A stretch of DNA of 64,000 nt from Cytidiella melzeri (Eukaryota > Basidiomycota > Agaricomycetes > Polyporales > Irpicaceae). The translations under genes were made by a program, and so were the position numbers. The notes beneath the pieces are model-generated. The model was not told the origin of the DNA. It made no database searches and worked only from the letters and a program-made list of their open reading frames with translations. Below are positions 12,005 to 23,295 of the stretch, one piece after another; the first letter of the stretch is position 1; each line of letters begins with the position of its first letter. Location: contig JABYQR010000186.1 in assembly GCA_022592445.1 (NCBI GenBank), forward strand, positions 24,398 to 88,397, given 5' to 3'.

Positions 12005-14235
12005 TTACTTGGCTTCGGGAACATCCTTCATCAGCAGCCACCTCGCCGCTGCTGCTCTCTGCTCTTGCCGTCCTCCTTTCCCCTCCAAACACAACTCATC
12101 ACCGTCACCTTGACCATCCACGAGCTTTCCATTCGTCCTCGCAGACGGAGCCGGCAACGTGGTTTTCTGCTGTCGCTGCTTGTTCTTGCTCTTGTTCTTC
12201 TTTTGACCACCAGCCGCGGACCGTGTGGTGGCTGAGGCCTTTGTTTGCTGCAATTCTCCTTCTTCTTCTCCGCCGATGTTATCGTCAAAAGGCCGAAATG
12301 AGGGGGGATCGCTCCCCCCTCCGCCCTCCAGGACGACCCACTGGACCCGGTACGTCTTCTTAATGTGGGAGAATACGTGAGTGACGTCCCCTGCGGACTC
12401 GATCTTCACTATCCGCAGATGATCCACCGTTTCTGCTGGCGGCGACTGGGAGGTGTCGATAACAGCCCGAGTAGACCGTCCCCGCTCAGCAGTCCGATCG
12501 TATGGATGCACAGGTGCGGTCAACAAACCGGACAGCAGCCGGTGCGGTAGGTCTCGCATAGCCTGCGCCGACAGCGTCTCGAGAACATTTGGGACCGTCG
12601 GGAACTCGTGCAAGCCCGCCAACAGACCTGGACAAGCCAGCGAGATTGGGGAGGGAGTGATTTTCGGTGAGAAAAGAGGCCGTTTGTTGTCAAAAGACGC
12701 GCTCACCTGCATCCGATCGCTTGATGAGCAGGAACCACCGGTCCTGACTGCCTGGCTGATGACGCCACTCCACGACGTTGACAATGTCAAGTTCCTGCCG
12801 TGCCTTCTTCCGTTCTACCTTCATGGGGAAGGCCGTGACCGAGAGAGGAAGAGGTAGCGGTTCGCATATGCTACATAGATCCTCTATGTCTGGAGTTGCG
12901 TGGTCCCCTTGGGTATTTTCAGAGGCGCTCGGTATCTGTAATATGCAGAAGAAACAAGAATTGATAGGGGATCGCCAAGGAATGAAGGAACACATACTTT
13001 GCCATTAGGGTGTTGACAATGCTGGTATGCTCCGCACCACGCTCGGAGGGGACATGAATCACAGTCAGGATCTCGCGGTCTGCAGACAGTCGCACCCAGC
13101 TCAATGAGCGCTTGGTTTATATCACCCGCTCGTGTACTCGTGCGAACCATTGATTCTGCGCCTGCCCACAAGACGTCCAGAGTAGCTTTCGCCTTTGGGT
13201 TTGCATGTATGGCTAGTACACGGCCAAGTAATCGGTTGACATTGCCATCTAACTTTGAGTCAGATTGTCAGCGAGCATCTCCCCGATCCGTCACTGCCGT
13301 TCGGAGCGGCGGACAATGTCAGGGCCTGTCTGTACGTACCACAGGAACACATTCATTGTAGGCGATGGAGCAGATGGCGCCAGCGCTGTAACGACCTATC
13401 CCTGGAATTTTAGCTTCCATCTCTTTGGCGTTGTCGGGCAGGCGACCGTCTAACTCTGCGACGACCTTTTTTGAGGCGCTCAGCAGGCGAGCCGCGCGTG
13501 AGTAGTATCCCAAGCCTTTCCACAGTGCGTTGACGGTCTCGATATCGGATGCGGCCTGTAGGGAAAACCAATGTAGATGGAACATTGATATGAGGATATC
13601 CAAGCCGTGATAATCTTTGAGCACGGACTTACGAGATGCTTTATCGTAGGAAACCTGTCGGCAGCTGAATTAGAATTATGACAATGGCGCGCCACGAACT
13701 TTGCGACGCCCGGCGGAAGCGAAGAAGCTAGACCTTACCTGGTCATCCACCTGTTGTAGTACGGTATGACTGTCACGACTTGAGTCTGCTGGAGCATTAT
13801 CTCGGATATCCAGACCTGCATGATAGATAAATAGGTACCATAGGAGGCTTAGTTTTTTTCTGTGAGGTTACGGCACGACAGCGACAGTATCATGCGCACC
13901 TCGTATGCCCTTTGAGCTCGCTGGTCGCGATCTAGTGCGGCGTTATAAGGTCTGCGCCATGGCATACCTCGGTGTTCGTGAACGCCAGCGTACCAGGCGA
14001 GTAGGCTTTCGCGAAGAGGCGCTGGGTCGGAGATGACGTGGATAGATGTTGGGTGGGAGGATGCGATGGCGACCGTGTCCTGGTCTGCTGTGTCTGAGTT
14101 GTGAGGTCGCCGTTTCTTTGCCTGAACAGCGTTGGCCCGGTGTGTGCAGCGCTTTTTTGCGGGAGGAGGCGCAAAAGACGCGTCGCTGTCCTCCGAATCC
14201 GAGTGTACGGTCACTACCCGTGTCCTTTTTGCCAT
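12005..14235 (-). CDS. A/G-specific adenine DNA glycosylase (MutY/MUTYH)
   Basis: Spliced protein of about 580 aa. Exon 1 (14235 down to about 13900) has a basic N terminus ([15 protein letters not shown]), plausibly nuclear-localising, then [19 protein letters not shown]. Exon 2 gives [20 protein letters not shown] with the catalytic Glu; a 22-nt exon (13633..13654) encodes FPTIKHL; next come [15 protein letters not shown], the helix-hairpin-helix [12 protein letters not shown], and [12 protein letters not shown] with the catalytic Asp. The iron-sulphur loop [17 protein letters not shown] has the exact Cys-X6-Cys-X2-Cys-X5-Cys spacing. The C-terminal NUDIX-like domain has RWFLLIKR, then [11 protein letters not shown]. 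It removes adenine opposite 8-oxoguanine. A Lys/Gln/Ser-rich segment enlarges the C-terminal domain. Divergent from SURF4. All key residues seen are intact. Confidence 0.95.
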
Positions 14236-14825
14236 CGGACGTGCTGGTCGACCCTCGTTAGCTGCCTGAACAACGCGACGCAGTGGCAGGGACGTACCAG
14301 TTCAGCGTAGTGGATTCAACGTACTACAAGTTTGAACGCTGAAACGCGCTACATCATATTGTGACGACTCGCGACAGCCGTGACATGAAAGTCACGTTTG
14401 TTTATTCTGTCATGGCCAGCAAGTCTGTCAAGTGCGTATCATTTGCCACAATAATTACTTAACCAGCGACGTTCGTCTCTGTACTGAACCAGAAAATAAA
14501 GATTCAAGTACACTCTTAGAACTTCAAGAAACCATCAGGTCACTTCTGCCCACTCGCGCCCACAACCACGATAGCCTTTGCCACGCTCCTCGGTGGTTTC
14601 AACTCGGTATTTGCTGGAATACGTGTATTCTTTGCGACGTGTTTGAGTGTGGCCAGCGAGAGTGTTTCAGCACCGCCCGGATTGATGTTGATGCCACTTT
14701 CTCACGCCCGCCGAACCGCCACGTCGACGTTGGCTGCGGCGTCTCCCAACTTTGAACTCGACGTTCATCCAACTCTCTCCCTCTCATTCCTTCCCATTTT
14801 CTTCATCTTTGCCACTCTTCGCCAA
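14236..14825. promoter_or_regulatory. Shared upstream region of MutY and SURF4 genes
   Basis: A 590-bp gap between divergent starts. It becomes strongly pyrimidine-rich on the plus strand just before the SURF4 ATG (CCCTCTCATTCCTTCCC around 14780), which fits a SURF4 core promoter. No gene is seen. Confidence 0.5.
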
Positions 14826-16134
14826 ATGACATCGCGCATAAACATCGCTCGTCCTGCTGGAGTCTCTGGAGGCTACCAGCCGGATCCACATGGTTTTGGC
14901 AACTCACGCCCCTCGGGCGGATACAGGGCTGCAAACCCCGACGACCCTCTCGAAAAATTTCGCATGTTCGCTCGTCAAGTTGAAGACAACATCGACATCT
15001 CCGCACAACCGCTAAAGCCATACTTGCCTGCCATTGGCAGGTTCCTCATCGTCGTCACTTTCCTGGAGGATTCAGTGCGAATTGTGACACAGTGGTCTGA
15101 CCAGCTCTGGTATCTGCAAAGGTGTGTGTATATGCGCTACACGCTTACTCCCCTCCATCTCATACCCGGAACGCTCCTCCCTCCCAGACATCGTCACTTC
15201 CCATGGGGTCTCTCGCACATCTTCCTCGCTCTCAACGTCGTGGTGAGTGTGCATGGAGCCGGTTGAGCGTACCCGGATATTGACGTTCCCATGTCTATTA
15301 GTTGATGTTGGTAGGCGCTGGCTCTGTCATTGCAAAGCGTTATGCAGAATATGCTACCATCGCTCTCACATCCGTGGTCATCATGCAAGCTCTCGGTTAC
15401 GGTCTTATCTTCGATTTAAGCTTTTTCCTTCGCAATCTGTCCGTAATGGGAGGACTCCTCATGGTCTTTAGCGACACGATCTACACCCGTGGACGAGCAT
15501 CGTTTGCCGGCATTCCCACTCTGAGCGAGACTGACCGCAAGAAATAGTGCGTTTTTTTGACTGTACGAGCTTTTGACAAGTCTCTCATCATGGCTCGTAT
15601 TCTCTTGCAGCTTTCTCTTAGCAGGTCGTATTCTGCTCATCTTCCTGTTCATTGGCTTTGCTTTCCGTGGAGAGTGGAGTTTTGCACGGGTTTTCGTCTC
15701 ACTCGTCGGTCTCGCCGCATGCACAATGGTTGCTGTCGGCTTCAAGGCAAAATGGGCGAGCGCGTTCCTCGTACTCGTGCTCAGCGTCTTCAACGTCTTT
15801 ATCAACAACTTTTGGAGCATCCACAGTGCACACCCTCAACGTGATTTCCTCAAGTGAGTTCTGCTTCGCCGATCCTGAAAGTCTAACCTGGTTTCTGATA
15901 TGTGACGTCACTAGATACGACTTTTTCCAAACCTTGTGTATGATCTGATGTTGGTTATGTTTACATGTATTGAACTGACTCTCTTCGTCTTCCAGCGATT
16001 GTCGGTGGGTTGATCCTCCTGGTCCAGATGGGTCCCGGTACGTTTTTGGCCTGCACTCGGTTAAGTTGATGTTCTCAATCAGTTGGTCATGCCTAGGTGG
16101 TCTCTCTGTCGACGAGAAGAAGAAGATATACTAG
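14826..16134 (+). CDS. SURF4/Erv29 family ER cargo receptor
   Basis: Seven exons (14826..15121, 15188..15242, 15302..15546, 15611..15853, 15915..15937, 15996..16037, 16097..16134) give 313 aa in one frame. Features: soluble N terminus rich in Gly/Pro, the conserved PLKPYLPAIGRFLIVVTFLE entry to TM1, SDQLWYLQR, HFPWGLSHIFLALNVV, and about seven hydrophobic segments through FLVLVLSVFNVFINNFWSIH, LKYDFFQTLSIVGGLILLV. It ends VDEKKKIY, with lysines at -3 and -4, a classical KKxx COPI retrieval signal. The family cycles between ER and Golgi and loads soluble cargo into COPII vesicles. Exon 5 is only 23 nt. It lies head-to-tail with ENP2, 327 bp downstream. Confidence 0.96.
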
Positions 16135-16461
16135 GCGTTGGTGTCTGGGAGCACGAAACAAGTCGACTTGCGGCCACGAGTGTACGTGACTAACATAACA
16201 ACCATTAAACGGGACAAGGCAATAGTGCTATGCACGATGATAAACGAGTACCTGTTTTCATTCTTATATATTTGTAATGCACGTTTCTCTCTCCAAACGT
16301 CATGACTCGAAATACATAAACGACATGAATCGTGGTGGCAGAACTAGCCACCGTCCCGGCCCGGGACTTGCCGGCTAGGAGTGAATGAAACTTTTGCAGC
16401 TTTGCTTGTAAGCTGCTGCTGTGGACTAGCACAGCGCAAGCTGCCGTTACTACTCACAAGC
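16135..16461. other. SURF4-ENP2 intergenic gap
   Basis: A 327-bp gap between a stop and the next start on the same strand. It must hold the SURF4 3' end and the ENP2 promoter. Nothing else was seen. Confidence 0.5.
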
Positions 16462-19157
16462 ATGAGTACACTACCAGACCCCAACTCGGTGAAGGTCTAC
16501 ACAGTCAACGGTGCTGCCTCGAGCTCGTCTTCGGCCTTACCAGACTGGCTCACTCGAAAACGCGACGCCAAGTCGAAAGGGAAACGCGTCGTGCGAGAGC
16601 ACATCGAAGGCACCCTCGAGCTCTTGCAGCACTTTGAGTTCCCGGAAGCAAGCAACCGAATCAAGGTGACCAGGGATGGGCACCACGCCGTCGCCACTGG
16701 CACGTACAAGCCGCAGATGAGGGTGTGGGATCTGGACCAGCTTTCGCTCAAGTTTGAACGACATTCGGATGCGGAGAACGTCGATTTCCTTGTGAGTAAG
16801 TCTTTGCACTGCCATTTGAGAGCTTTCGAATATGCCTTTTCCCCCTTGGAGACTCATGCAAAGGCGTTTTCTTTTCTCTTTTTGGGTTTGCGTACTAGAT
16901 GCTTTCAGATGACTGGACAAAGTCTATCCACCTGCAAAACGACCGTTCTGTCGAACTGCACTCCCAGGGCGGGTTGCACTACAGCACGCGAATACCCCGC
17001 TTCGGCCGTGCCTTGGGATACCACTTTCCTTCGTGCGACGCTCTCGTAGCTGGGGCCGGCTCGGAGGTGTACCGTCTGAACCTCGACCAGGGGCGGTTCA
17101 TGAGTCCATTACAGCTCCAGGACGAAGGAGGAGACGAATTACTGGGTGTGAACGTCATTGATATCAACCCTGCGCACCAACTCTTCGCGTTCGGCATCGA
17201 GGGCAACGCGACAGTGCAATTTTGGGACCCGAGGTCGAGAACGCGAGTCGGGCTGTTGGATCTGCCTGTGAACAGGTTGCTGCCTGCAGGGAAACCTGCG
17301 GCGTCGACGCTTCCGGGTGTTGTGGATGATGTTGGGTCGGATGTATCTGTTACTGCGATCGCTTCGCGCGTGGACGGACTCTCGTACGCTATTGGGACGT
17401 CTACAGGCCATACCTTGCTTTATGATATCCGATCTCCTCGTCCTTCAGCTATCAAAGACCAAGGGTACGGTTTACCTGTGAAGGTAGTCTCGTGGATTGA
17501 AGGTGGCAGCCGCATGGCGGGAGACGGATTGATACTGAGTGCGGACAAGAAGGTCATCAAGATATGGGACAGACATTCGGTGCGTTCAAAACACGCTTTT
17601 GCTTTTCTCTCCTCCAAAACCTGTTGACATGCCTTTGCTATCGAAGCCAACGACGAACTTCACTTCTATAACACCAGCCGCAGACATCAACGACGTATGT
17701 CATGTGCCTGGGAGTGGTTTGCTCATGCTCGCCAACGAGGGTATCCAAATGACTAGCTACTTTATTCCCCAACTGGGCCCGGCGCCGAAATGGTGCAGCT
17801 TCCTCGAGAACCTCACAGAGGAGATGGAAGACCAGACGACGCGGACGGCGTATCAAGATTACAAGTTTGTCGAACGGAGTGAACTTTCTAGGTCAGTTCA
17901 ACACGTACTCTAATGTTCAGCTTCCTGTTCATTGTTGTTTTACTCCTCAGTCTTGGCTTGGACCACCTCGTCGGTACACCGGTTATAAAACCATACATGC
18001 ACGGCTACTTCCTCTCCCTAAAGCTCTACGACACCGCGCGTCTCATTGCCAACCCGTACGTGTACGAAGAACATCGGGAACGTATGGTGCAGGAGAAGAT
18101 GGACAAGATGGCCGAGACGAGGATCCGGGCTCGGAAAGACGGGGGTGGTGTCAAGGTCAACAAGGCGTTGGCAGAAAAGATCCGGAAAGAGGAGGAACGA
18201 GAGAGGAAGAGGCAGGAGAAGAAGAAGGTGGCGCGGAAGGAGCGGGCTGGGGAGGACGGGGATGGGAATGCTATGGTGGTTGATGAAGTAGAGAACACGA
18301 CGAACGAGACAGGAGCCAGCAGTCTACTCAACGATCCTCGCTTCAAAGAACTGTTTGACAATCCTGACTTTCAGGTTGACGAGCAGAGTCGGGAGTTTGC
18401 GTTGCTCAACCCTTCTTCTGTGGCTCAGAGGCAGAATCTGCTCAATGCAACGGGGAGGAAGGGACGGACGAAGACGGCTGTGGAAGAGGAGGAGGAAGAG
18501 AGCGACAAGCCTTCGTCTGATGGTCTTGGCAGTGATGAAAGCGAAAGCGACGGAGAGTCAAGTAAAAGTGGGAGCGAAGACAGTGATGCAGCAGGAGGTA
18601 TATACCTCTCTTTTTTATTATGTGATATTTTTTTCTTCTCACTGACGCTATTGCGCGTAGAACTCTGGACGGACGACATCCGTGCCCGAATCGCCGCGCG
18701 AGACAGCGGCATCAGGGCACAGCGGAAGGCTCGCCAACAACCGCGTCATCCGAGCGTTCGCCTCGTACCTTTACAAACCCAGCTTAACGGCCGCGACGAG
18801 CGATTCAACAAGAATGCTTCTTTCGGACAACGTCGCACGGCTTCTCATTCAACAACAAATTCGAAAGGGAAAGACAAGATGCGCGACATGGATTCGGTGT
18901 CGTTCGGCGCAGACGGGGGCATGGAGATGACATACATCCCGTCGTCGGGTGCCGCGAACGCAGACTCCGTCGATGGCGGTGCTTCCAACCGAAGCAAAAA
19001 GCCTCAGCGAAGAAAAGGTGTCGAGTCGTTTGGGGCAGGCATGGAGAAGGGAGGCGAGGAGCCTGAGCTCGGGCTCAGCGAGAGCGAACGTAAAGGTCGC
19101 ACGCAACGGAGAAAAGGCATGCGGAGCGGTAGTAAAAATACATTCAGACGGATGTAG
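16462..19157 (+). CDS. ENP2: Ribosome biogenesis protein Enp2/NOL10
   Basis: Five exons (16462..16791, 16899..17579, 17647..17891, 17951..18597, 18661..19157) give 799 aa. The N-terminal 350 residues form the beta-propeller: VNGAASSSSSALPDWLTRKR, the family hallmark ELLQHFEFPEASNRIKVT, KPQMRVWDLDQLSLKFERH, ALGYHFPSCDALVAGAGSEV and KVIKIWDRHS. Then come ITPAADINDVCHVPGSGLL and the NUC153 motif LLNDPRFKELFDNPDFQVDE. The rest is acidic/basic low complexity: a K/R/E-rich coiled segment near 440-500, an SDESESDGESSKSGSEDSD tract, and a basic C terminus. Enp2 is a component of the 90S pre-ribosome/SSU processome in the nucleolus. The reading frame is intact across all junctions. It is convergent with the coiled-coil gene, ends 195 bp apart. 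Confidence 0.96.
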
Positions 19158-19352
19158 ATTGTTTGTAGGTTGTGCTATGTAATGCTCTTTCGGCTGGCGT
19201 TTTTGTTTGAGTTCGTGGGTGATGTCTATAAGTTATCACTGTAGTCGTAACGATATAAATAATGAAGAAAAAAAATCCGGTGTCATGAAACGAAGAGAAA
19301 GAAGAAGAAAAAAGGTGAGGTCCTATAACGCCCTGGGCCCACACTCTTCTGG

Positions 19353-21055
19353 CTATTTCCTGCTTTTTGCCTGTAAACCGCTTACGGGGAGTAACCCTCC
19401 GCGAGGCTCGAAAGGCACGCTAGTAGGATTAAGGTCTGACCTAAGTCCTCGTGGCTCAAATGCGGGTGCACGACTTGACAGGTTCGATATCGACGCGGGA
19501 ACGGGGGAAAGGCTCGAGGAAGAGCCTGACGTGCTGCCGTTAGCTGAAGGGGGTGTTTGCCTCCAACTCGGGACGGATTGGCTGTGCGTATGGGCAGGGT
19601 GGAGCTTGACGACGCCTTGTCTTGACAGAGGGAGGTTCGCTCGACCAGGACGTTGTATTGGATCTGGGCGGGCGATAGGCTGTACAGGTTGGCGTGACAG
19701 ACTTGCAGGATGCGAATGCCGTTTCTGTTGCGTTTGCGGCTGCGTCTGGGCTTGGCTGGGAGGTTGCTGAGAAGAAAAAATGCTGTCCTCGCGTGTTGGA
19801 ACCAGCTCGTAATCCTCGGAAACGTTCTCTTCAAAGCTATAGCCATACGGATCGTTCTCTACGCGCTCACGCTCCTCTTCCAGCCGACGTAGTTTCTCTT
19901 CGAGCTCGTTGATGATCCCACCTGGTGCATCCAGCTTCTCGCGTCGAGTGGTGAGCCTATCCAGACGCCCCGAAAGAGCCACAATCTCAGCCTGCTTGGC
20001 TTCTGTCCTCTTGTTCTCCCTCGCCTCAGCTTCTTCTCTTCGCGCTCGTGTCAGCTTCGACTCTTGTTCCACCTGCTGCCACTGCACCTCCAGCTCCTCT
20101 TTGCGTCGCAGCAGCACCGGCAACGCATCTTCAAGTTCCTGAACGTGAGCTTGTACTTGCTCGGCCGCAGCTAAAGCCTGTCGAGCAGCCTCCTGCAACG
20201 CACGAGCTTTTTGACGCGCCCGGAGCTCTGCCGGTGCGCTGCGTTCGGATGCACGTTTTAGGGCCTCAATCTCCGCACGTACCGCTGCGTCTGCTTTTTG
20301 TGCATCTCGCCGTGCAGTCTTTAGGGTACTTGTGAGTGTTGTATGTTCGTTGTTGAGTAAGGATAGTGTATGGTTCAATTGTAAACGACGGTCTTCGAGC
20401 GAAAAGGAGGGCGGTGTTTCTGGGCCGTCGAGGTCTGCTGGTGAAGAGGTTGACTGAGGAGAGGATGGGTCGGTCGCAAGAGTTGAGAGTGTGGTAGGAA
20501 AGCTTTGCTCAGGTTGTTCGGGTACCTCGTCTGTTGAGATATCTTGAGAGGCGTCCAGATCTGACATATTCGAAGCATCTTCTATCATGGTTTGAAACAG
20601 GTGAACAGGGCGCGAGTGGGCGCAAGGGTACACATACCGGTCGTGATCTGGCTCCGCAAGGTCTTCTCATTTGGCACAATACCCAGCTCGACGTCGTACT
20701 GCCTACCAGGCATGAGCCCGAACAAGATTATGATGGCCTCGTCTGCCTCATCGTCGATCTTCATGAGCACTCTCTGCCAAGGCGTACCGTTGACTTTGAC
20801 CGACAGACCCTTGGATAACACGTCTGATACAATCTGGATACGTCGCCCGCTGGAACAAGCATGTTCTTCAATGTCGCGATCGTCGTCGTCGTTAGTGATT
20901 CCGAGAGATGCGAGGGACTGCTCGGTCGTCGTCGAATCGGCACCAAGAGGGGATGAAAGGACGAATGTCGCTGACACGGACGTAATCTCCCGCACAACTA
21001 GAGACAATGTTGGCCGCCACGGTCGGATAGAATGCCATTGCGAAACACCGTTCAT
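19353..21055 (-). CDS. Basidiomycete coiled-coil protein, function unknown
   Basis: Two exons (21055..20638 and 20581..19353) give 548 aa. Residues 1-140 form a compact beta-rich domain (VKVNGTPWQRVLMKIDDEAD, then FGLMPGRQYDVELGIV) whose last element resembles a fibronectin-III-like strand pattern. Residues about 190-400 are a long Ala/Glu/Arg-rich coiled coil (EDRRLQLNHTLSLLNNEHTT, EELEVQWQQVEQESKLTRAR, LEEKLRRLEEERERVENDPY). The last 130 residues are Ser/Pro/Gln-rich and disordered. I recall the arrangement as widely conserved in mushroom genomes without an assigned function. A structural or scaffold role is inference only. The start was chosen because it begins the folded domain; no upstream in-frame ATG is close. 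Confidence 0.75.
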
Positions 21056-21103
21056 CTTTTAATTGGTAAGACTAGCAAGAGGTAGTAAGGGGGCGAGTAG
21101 CTT

Positions 21104-21520
21104 TCAGCGTTTGCGAGGGCGTAGAGATGGGTCCAGATGCGCGCCCAACTCCTCCCCACTAATATCAGACAGTTCACTAAGCTCTAGTTGCGGTTTGACC
21201 TGTAGAAGGAGACTGGCCTCACCTGCGTGAAGTAACTTGATGATGCCCGAAGGGCTAATGCGGTACCAAGTCTGAACCTCTGCCAAGCCTCTACTGTGTT
21301 CGTGACAGCCACCTATAAACTGATCTTCGTTGCAGGATATAATCCACTTGTTGTGATGAAAAGAGTCGTGCGGATGGTCGGTGAAGGTACTGGCAGCGGA
21401 GATGAGGGTAAGGAGGAAACGTTCGAATGGGCGCTCCGTCGCGCCCTTTTCCTGATTTGGGCCTCCCCGACGACTAACCAAGACGGCATTCGCAGAACAG
21501 CAGTCAGTGGCTCGCAACAA
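21104..21520 (-). CDS. Small hypothetical protein (doubtful)
   Basis: A single open frame of 138 codons with no family match that I recognise. The C-terminal 45 residues (LLLQVKPQLELSELSDISGE, ending LRPRKR) look protein-like, with alternating hydrophobic and acidic residues; the N-terminal half does not. It sits 48 bp upstream of the coiled-coil gene on the same strand, so it could equally be that gene's promoter or leader. A candidate donor (CAG/GTGAGG near 21222) and acceptor lie only 23 nt apart, too close for an intron. Confidence 0.25.
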   Translation of the reverse strand: MLRATDCCSANAVLVSRRGGPNQEKGATERPFERFLLTLISAASTFTDHPHDSFHHNKWIISCNEDQFIGGCHEHSRGLAEVQTWYRISPSGIIKLLHAGEASLLLQVKPQLELSELSDISGEELGAHLDPSLRPRKR

Positions 21521-21991
21521 TGTGGCTCGTCGTGATCAGCTAGCTCCGCGAGTTCGTGTTTTGCCTCGTCTCTTCAACTCGCCTTACACATACACCAGCA
21601 CTACATGTAAGTGCGCATTGCTACCAGCCGTTGTATCTGAATTCAGCACTCCAGAGTTCTGACGTTCGACGGTCACTCAGTATAGGGCAAGTCCATATCT
21701 CTACAGCTATTGACACTGGTCGCGTACGACGCCCTGCCTCAAGTTCTGCAAACATCGCGCTCTCTCGTAAGTCATGATGAACAAATGGTGTCTGCCGAGT
21801 CCTCGCTTCCGTGTCCTTTGCAACGGTGATACGCTCAAACTGTATGTGGGACTTGTTGGTTTCAGATGGAAAATCAGAATACTGATAAATACAACGCGGT
21901 TGACAATGACTATATATGCATATAAACACCGCATAAACTCATCCTATACTGTCGTCCCCCCACCTCTTCATCCACACCTCGTCAACACCAG
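21521..21991. other. Upstream region of nitronate monooxygenase gene
   Basis: About 470 bp. A short plus-strand frame (about 21500-21780) can be spliced into an Arg/Ser/Ala-rich peptide resembling a mitochondrial presequence, but it runs into stops. No supported gene. The last 60 bp are pyrimidine-rich, as expected for the downstream gene's leader. Confidence 0.4.
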
Positions 21992-23223
21992 ATGCAACAA
22001 CCCATCCGTACCGCGTTCACTGACCTCGTCGGTACGATTCATCGCAACTCCTTTGTCTGCCTCGTCTTCTGGCTCACCGCAAACCGCATCGCAGGTACCA
22101 AAACCCCCATTGTGGGAGCACCGATGGGCTACGCGTGGTCAGCAGAGCTAGCGTACGCCGTAGCATCCGCAGGCGGGTTTGGCATGATGGGAGCATGTGC
22201 GGCAAGAGCCTCCTAGCTAGTAGTAGCCCTCGCATCGTTCACTCATCTCGTCGTTCCCGTCTACTACTTACAGCGCTGGACACTCCCGAGCAGCTACGCA
22301 CAACCCTAAGAACCATCCGCAAAAACCTCGGTGTCGCACGTGATGATCCCCTCCCCATCGGTGTCGGTTTCCTCGCGTGGCTTCTGGACAAGACAGAGGT
22401 GACAGAGTCTCCGAGGATACCTGCCGTGCTGGACGAGAAGCCCAAGGCGGTTTGCTTTGCGTTTGGCAACGACCTCGGTAAATATATCCGATGCGTGCGG
22501 GAATACGAGGACAAGCGTGAGCACAAGACTCTTGTATTCGTCTGTATAAATACGGTAGAGGAAGCTGTACGCGCAGCGAATGAGTGGAAGGTGGACGTGA
22601 TTATTGCACAGGGTATGTAACGCGTACTGTCGGTTCTCGAGTAACCTCACCGATTATGCTCAGGCTTCGAGGCTGGCGGACACGGAAGCTCTTACGCGCC
22701 AACGACGTCCATCCTCCTCGCCGCCGTTCTAGCCGCACTACCCAATGGCCCGCCTGTCCTCGCCGCAGGTGGCATCGCAACAGGCGCACAAATGGCATCC
22801 TTGCTCGCTCTAGGTGCTTCAGGCGTCGTACTCGGCACACGTCTCCTCTTCACCAACGAATGCCAGTACACACCAACCCAAAAATCCATTCTCCTGAACG
22901 CAAACTTGAATTCGACAATGCGTGGCGTGTGCTACGACGAAGTTAACCGAATCGTGGGTTGGCCGGACAGGATTGACGGACGGGCGATCGCGAACGATGT
23001 ATGGGCGGATTACAAGGCGGGTTTGCCGTTGGAGGAGCGCCTGCGCAAGTTTGACGAGGGCAAGGAGAAGGGTGAGGCGAACAGAGTGGTTGTTTGGGCA
23101 GGCGCAGCTACCGCGCTCACCAAGGAGATCAAAGATGCGGCAGACGTTGTGATTGAAGTTCACGAGGAGGCGGTTAGGCGTATCAAACAGGTTTCTTCGT
23201 TGCTCGTAGCATCCGAGTCATGA
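21992..23223 (+). CDS. Nitronate monooxygenase (2-nitropropane dioxygenase family)
   Basis: Four exons (21992..22031, 22095..22196, 22271..22612, 22664..23223) give 347 aa, the usual length. TIM-barrel FMN enzyme: N-terminal IRTAFTDLV then TKTPIVGAPMGYAWSAELAY (FMN-binding first strand), GGFGMMGAS, PIGVGFLAWLL, KAVCFAFGNDLGKYIRCVRE, VDVIIAQGFEAGGHGSS with the conserved catalytic His, then AALPNGPPVLAAGGIATGAQ and LALGASGVVLGTRLLFTNEC for the phosphate-binding loops. It oxidises alkyl nitronates such as propionate-3-nitronate with O2 and protects against plant or microbial nitro toxins. Cytosolic: no targeting signal. It is tail-to-tail with the DJ-1 gene, only 72 bp between stops. Confidence 0.93.
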
Positions 23224-23295
23224 ACTTTGGTTTTGTTAGAATACAAGTACAATTGGATTATTCACAATTTGGGCATTCGAATCCTAGCTGAGAGC

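Noticed and set aside
21500..21780. Plus-strand presequence-like peptide upstream of the nitronate monooxygenase
   Set aside because: It can be spliced for two short exons only, then meets stops, and does not join the downstream gene in frame.
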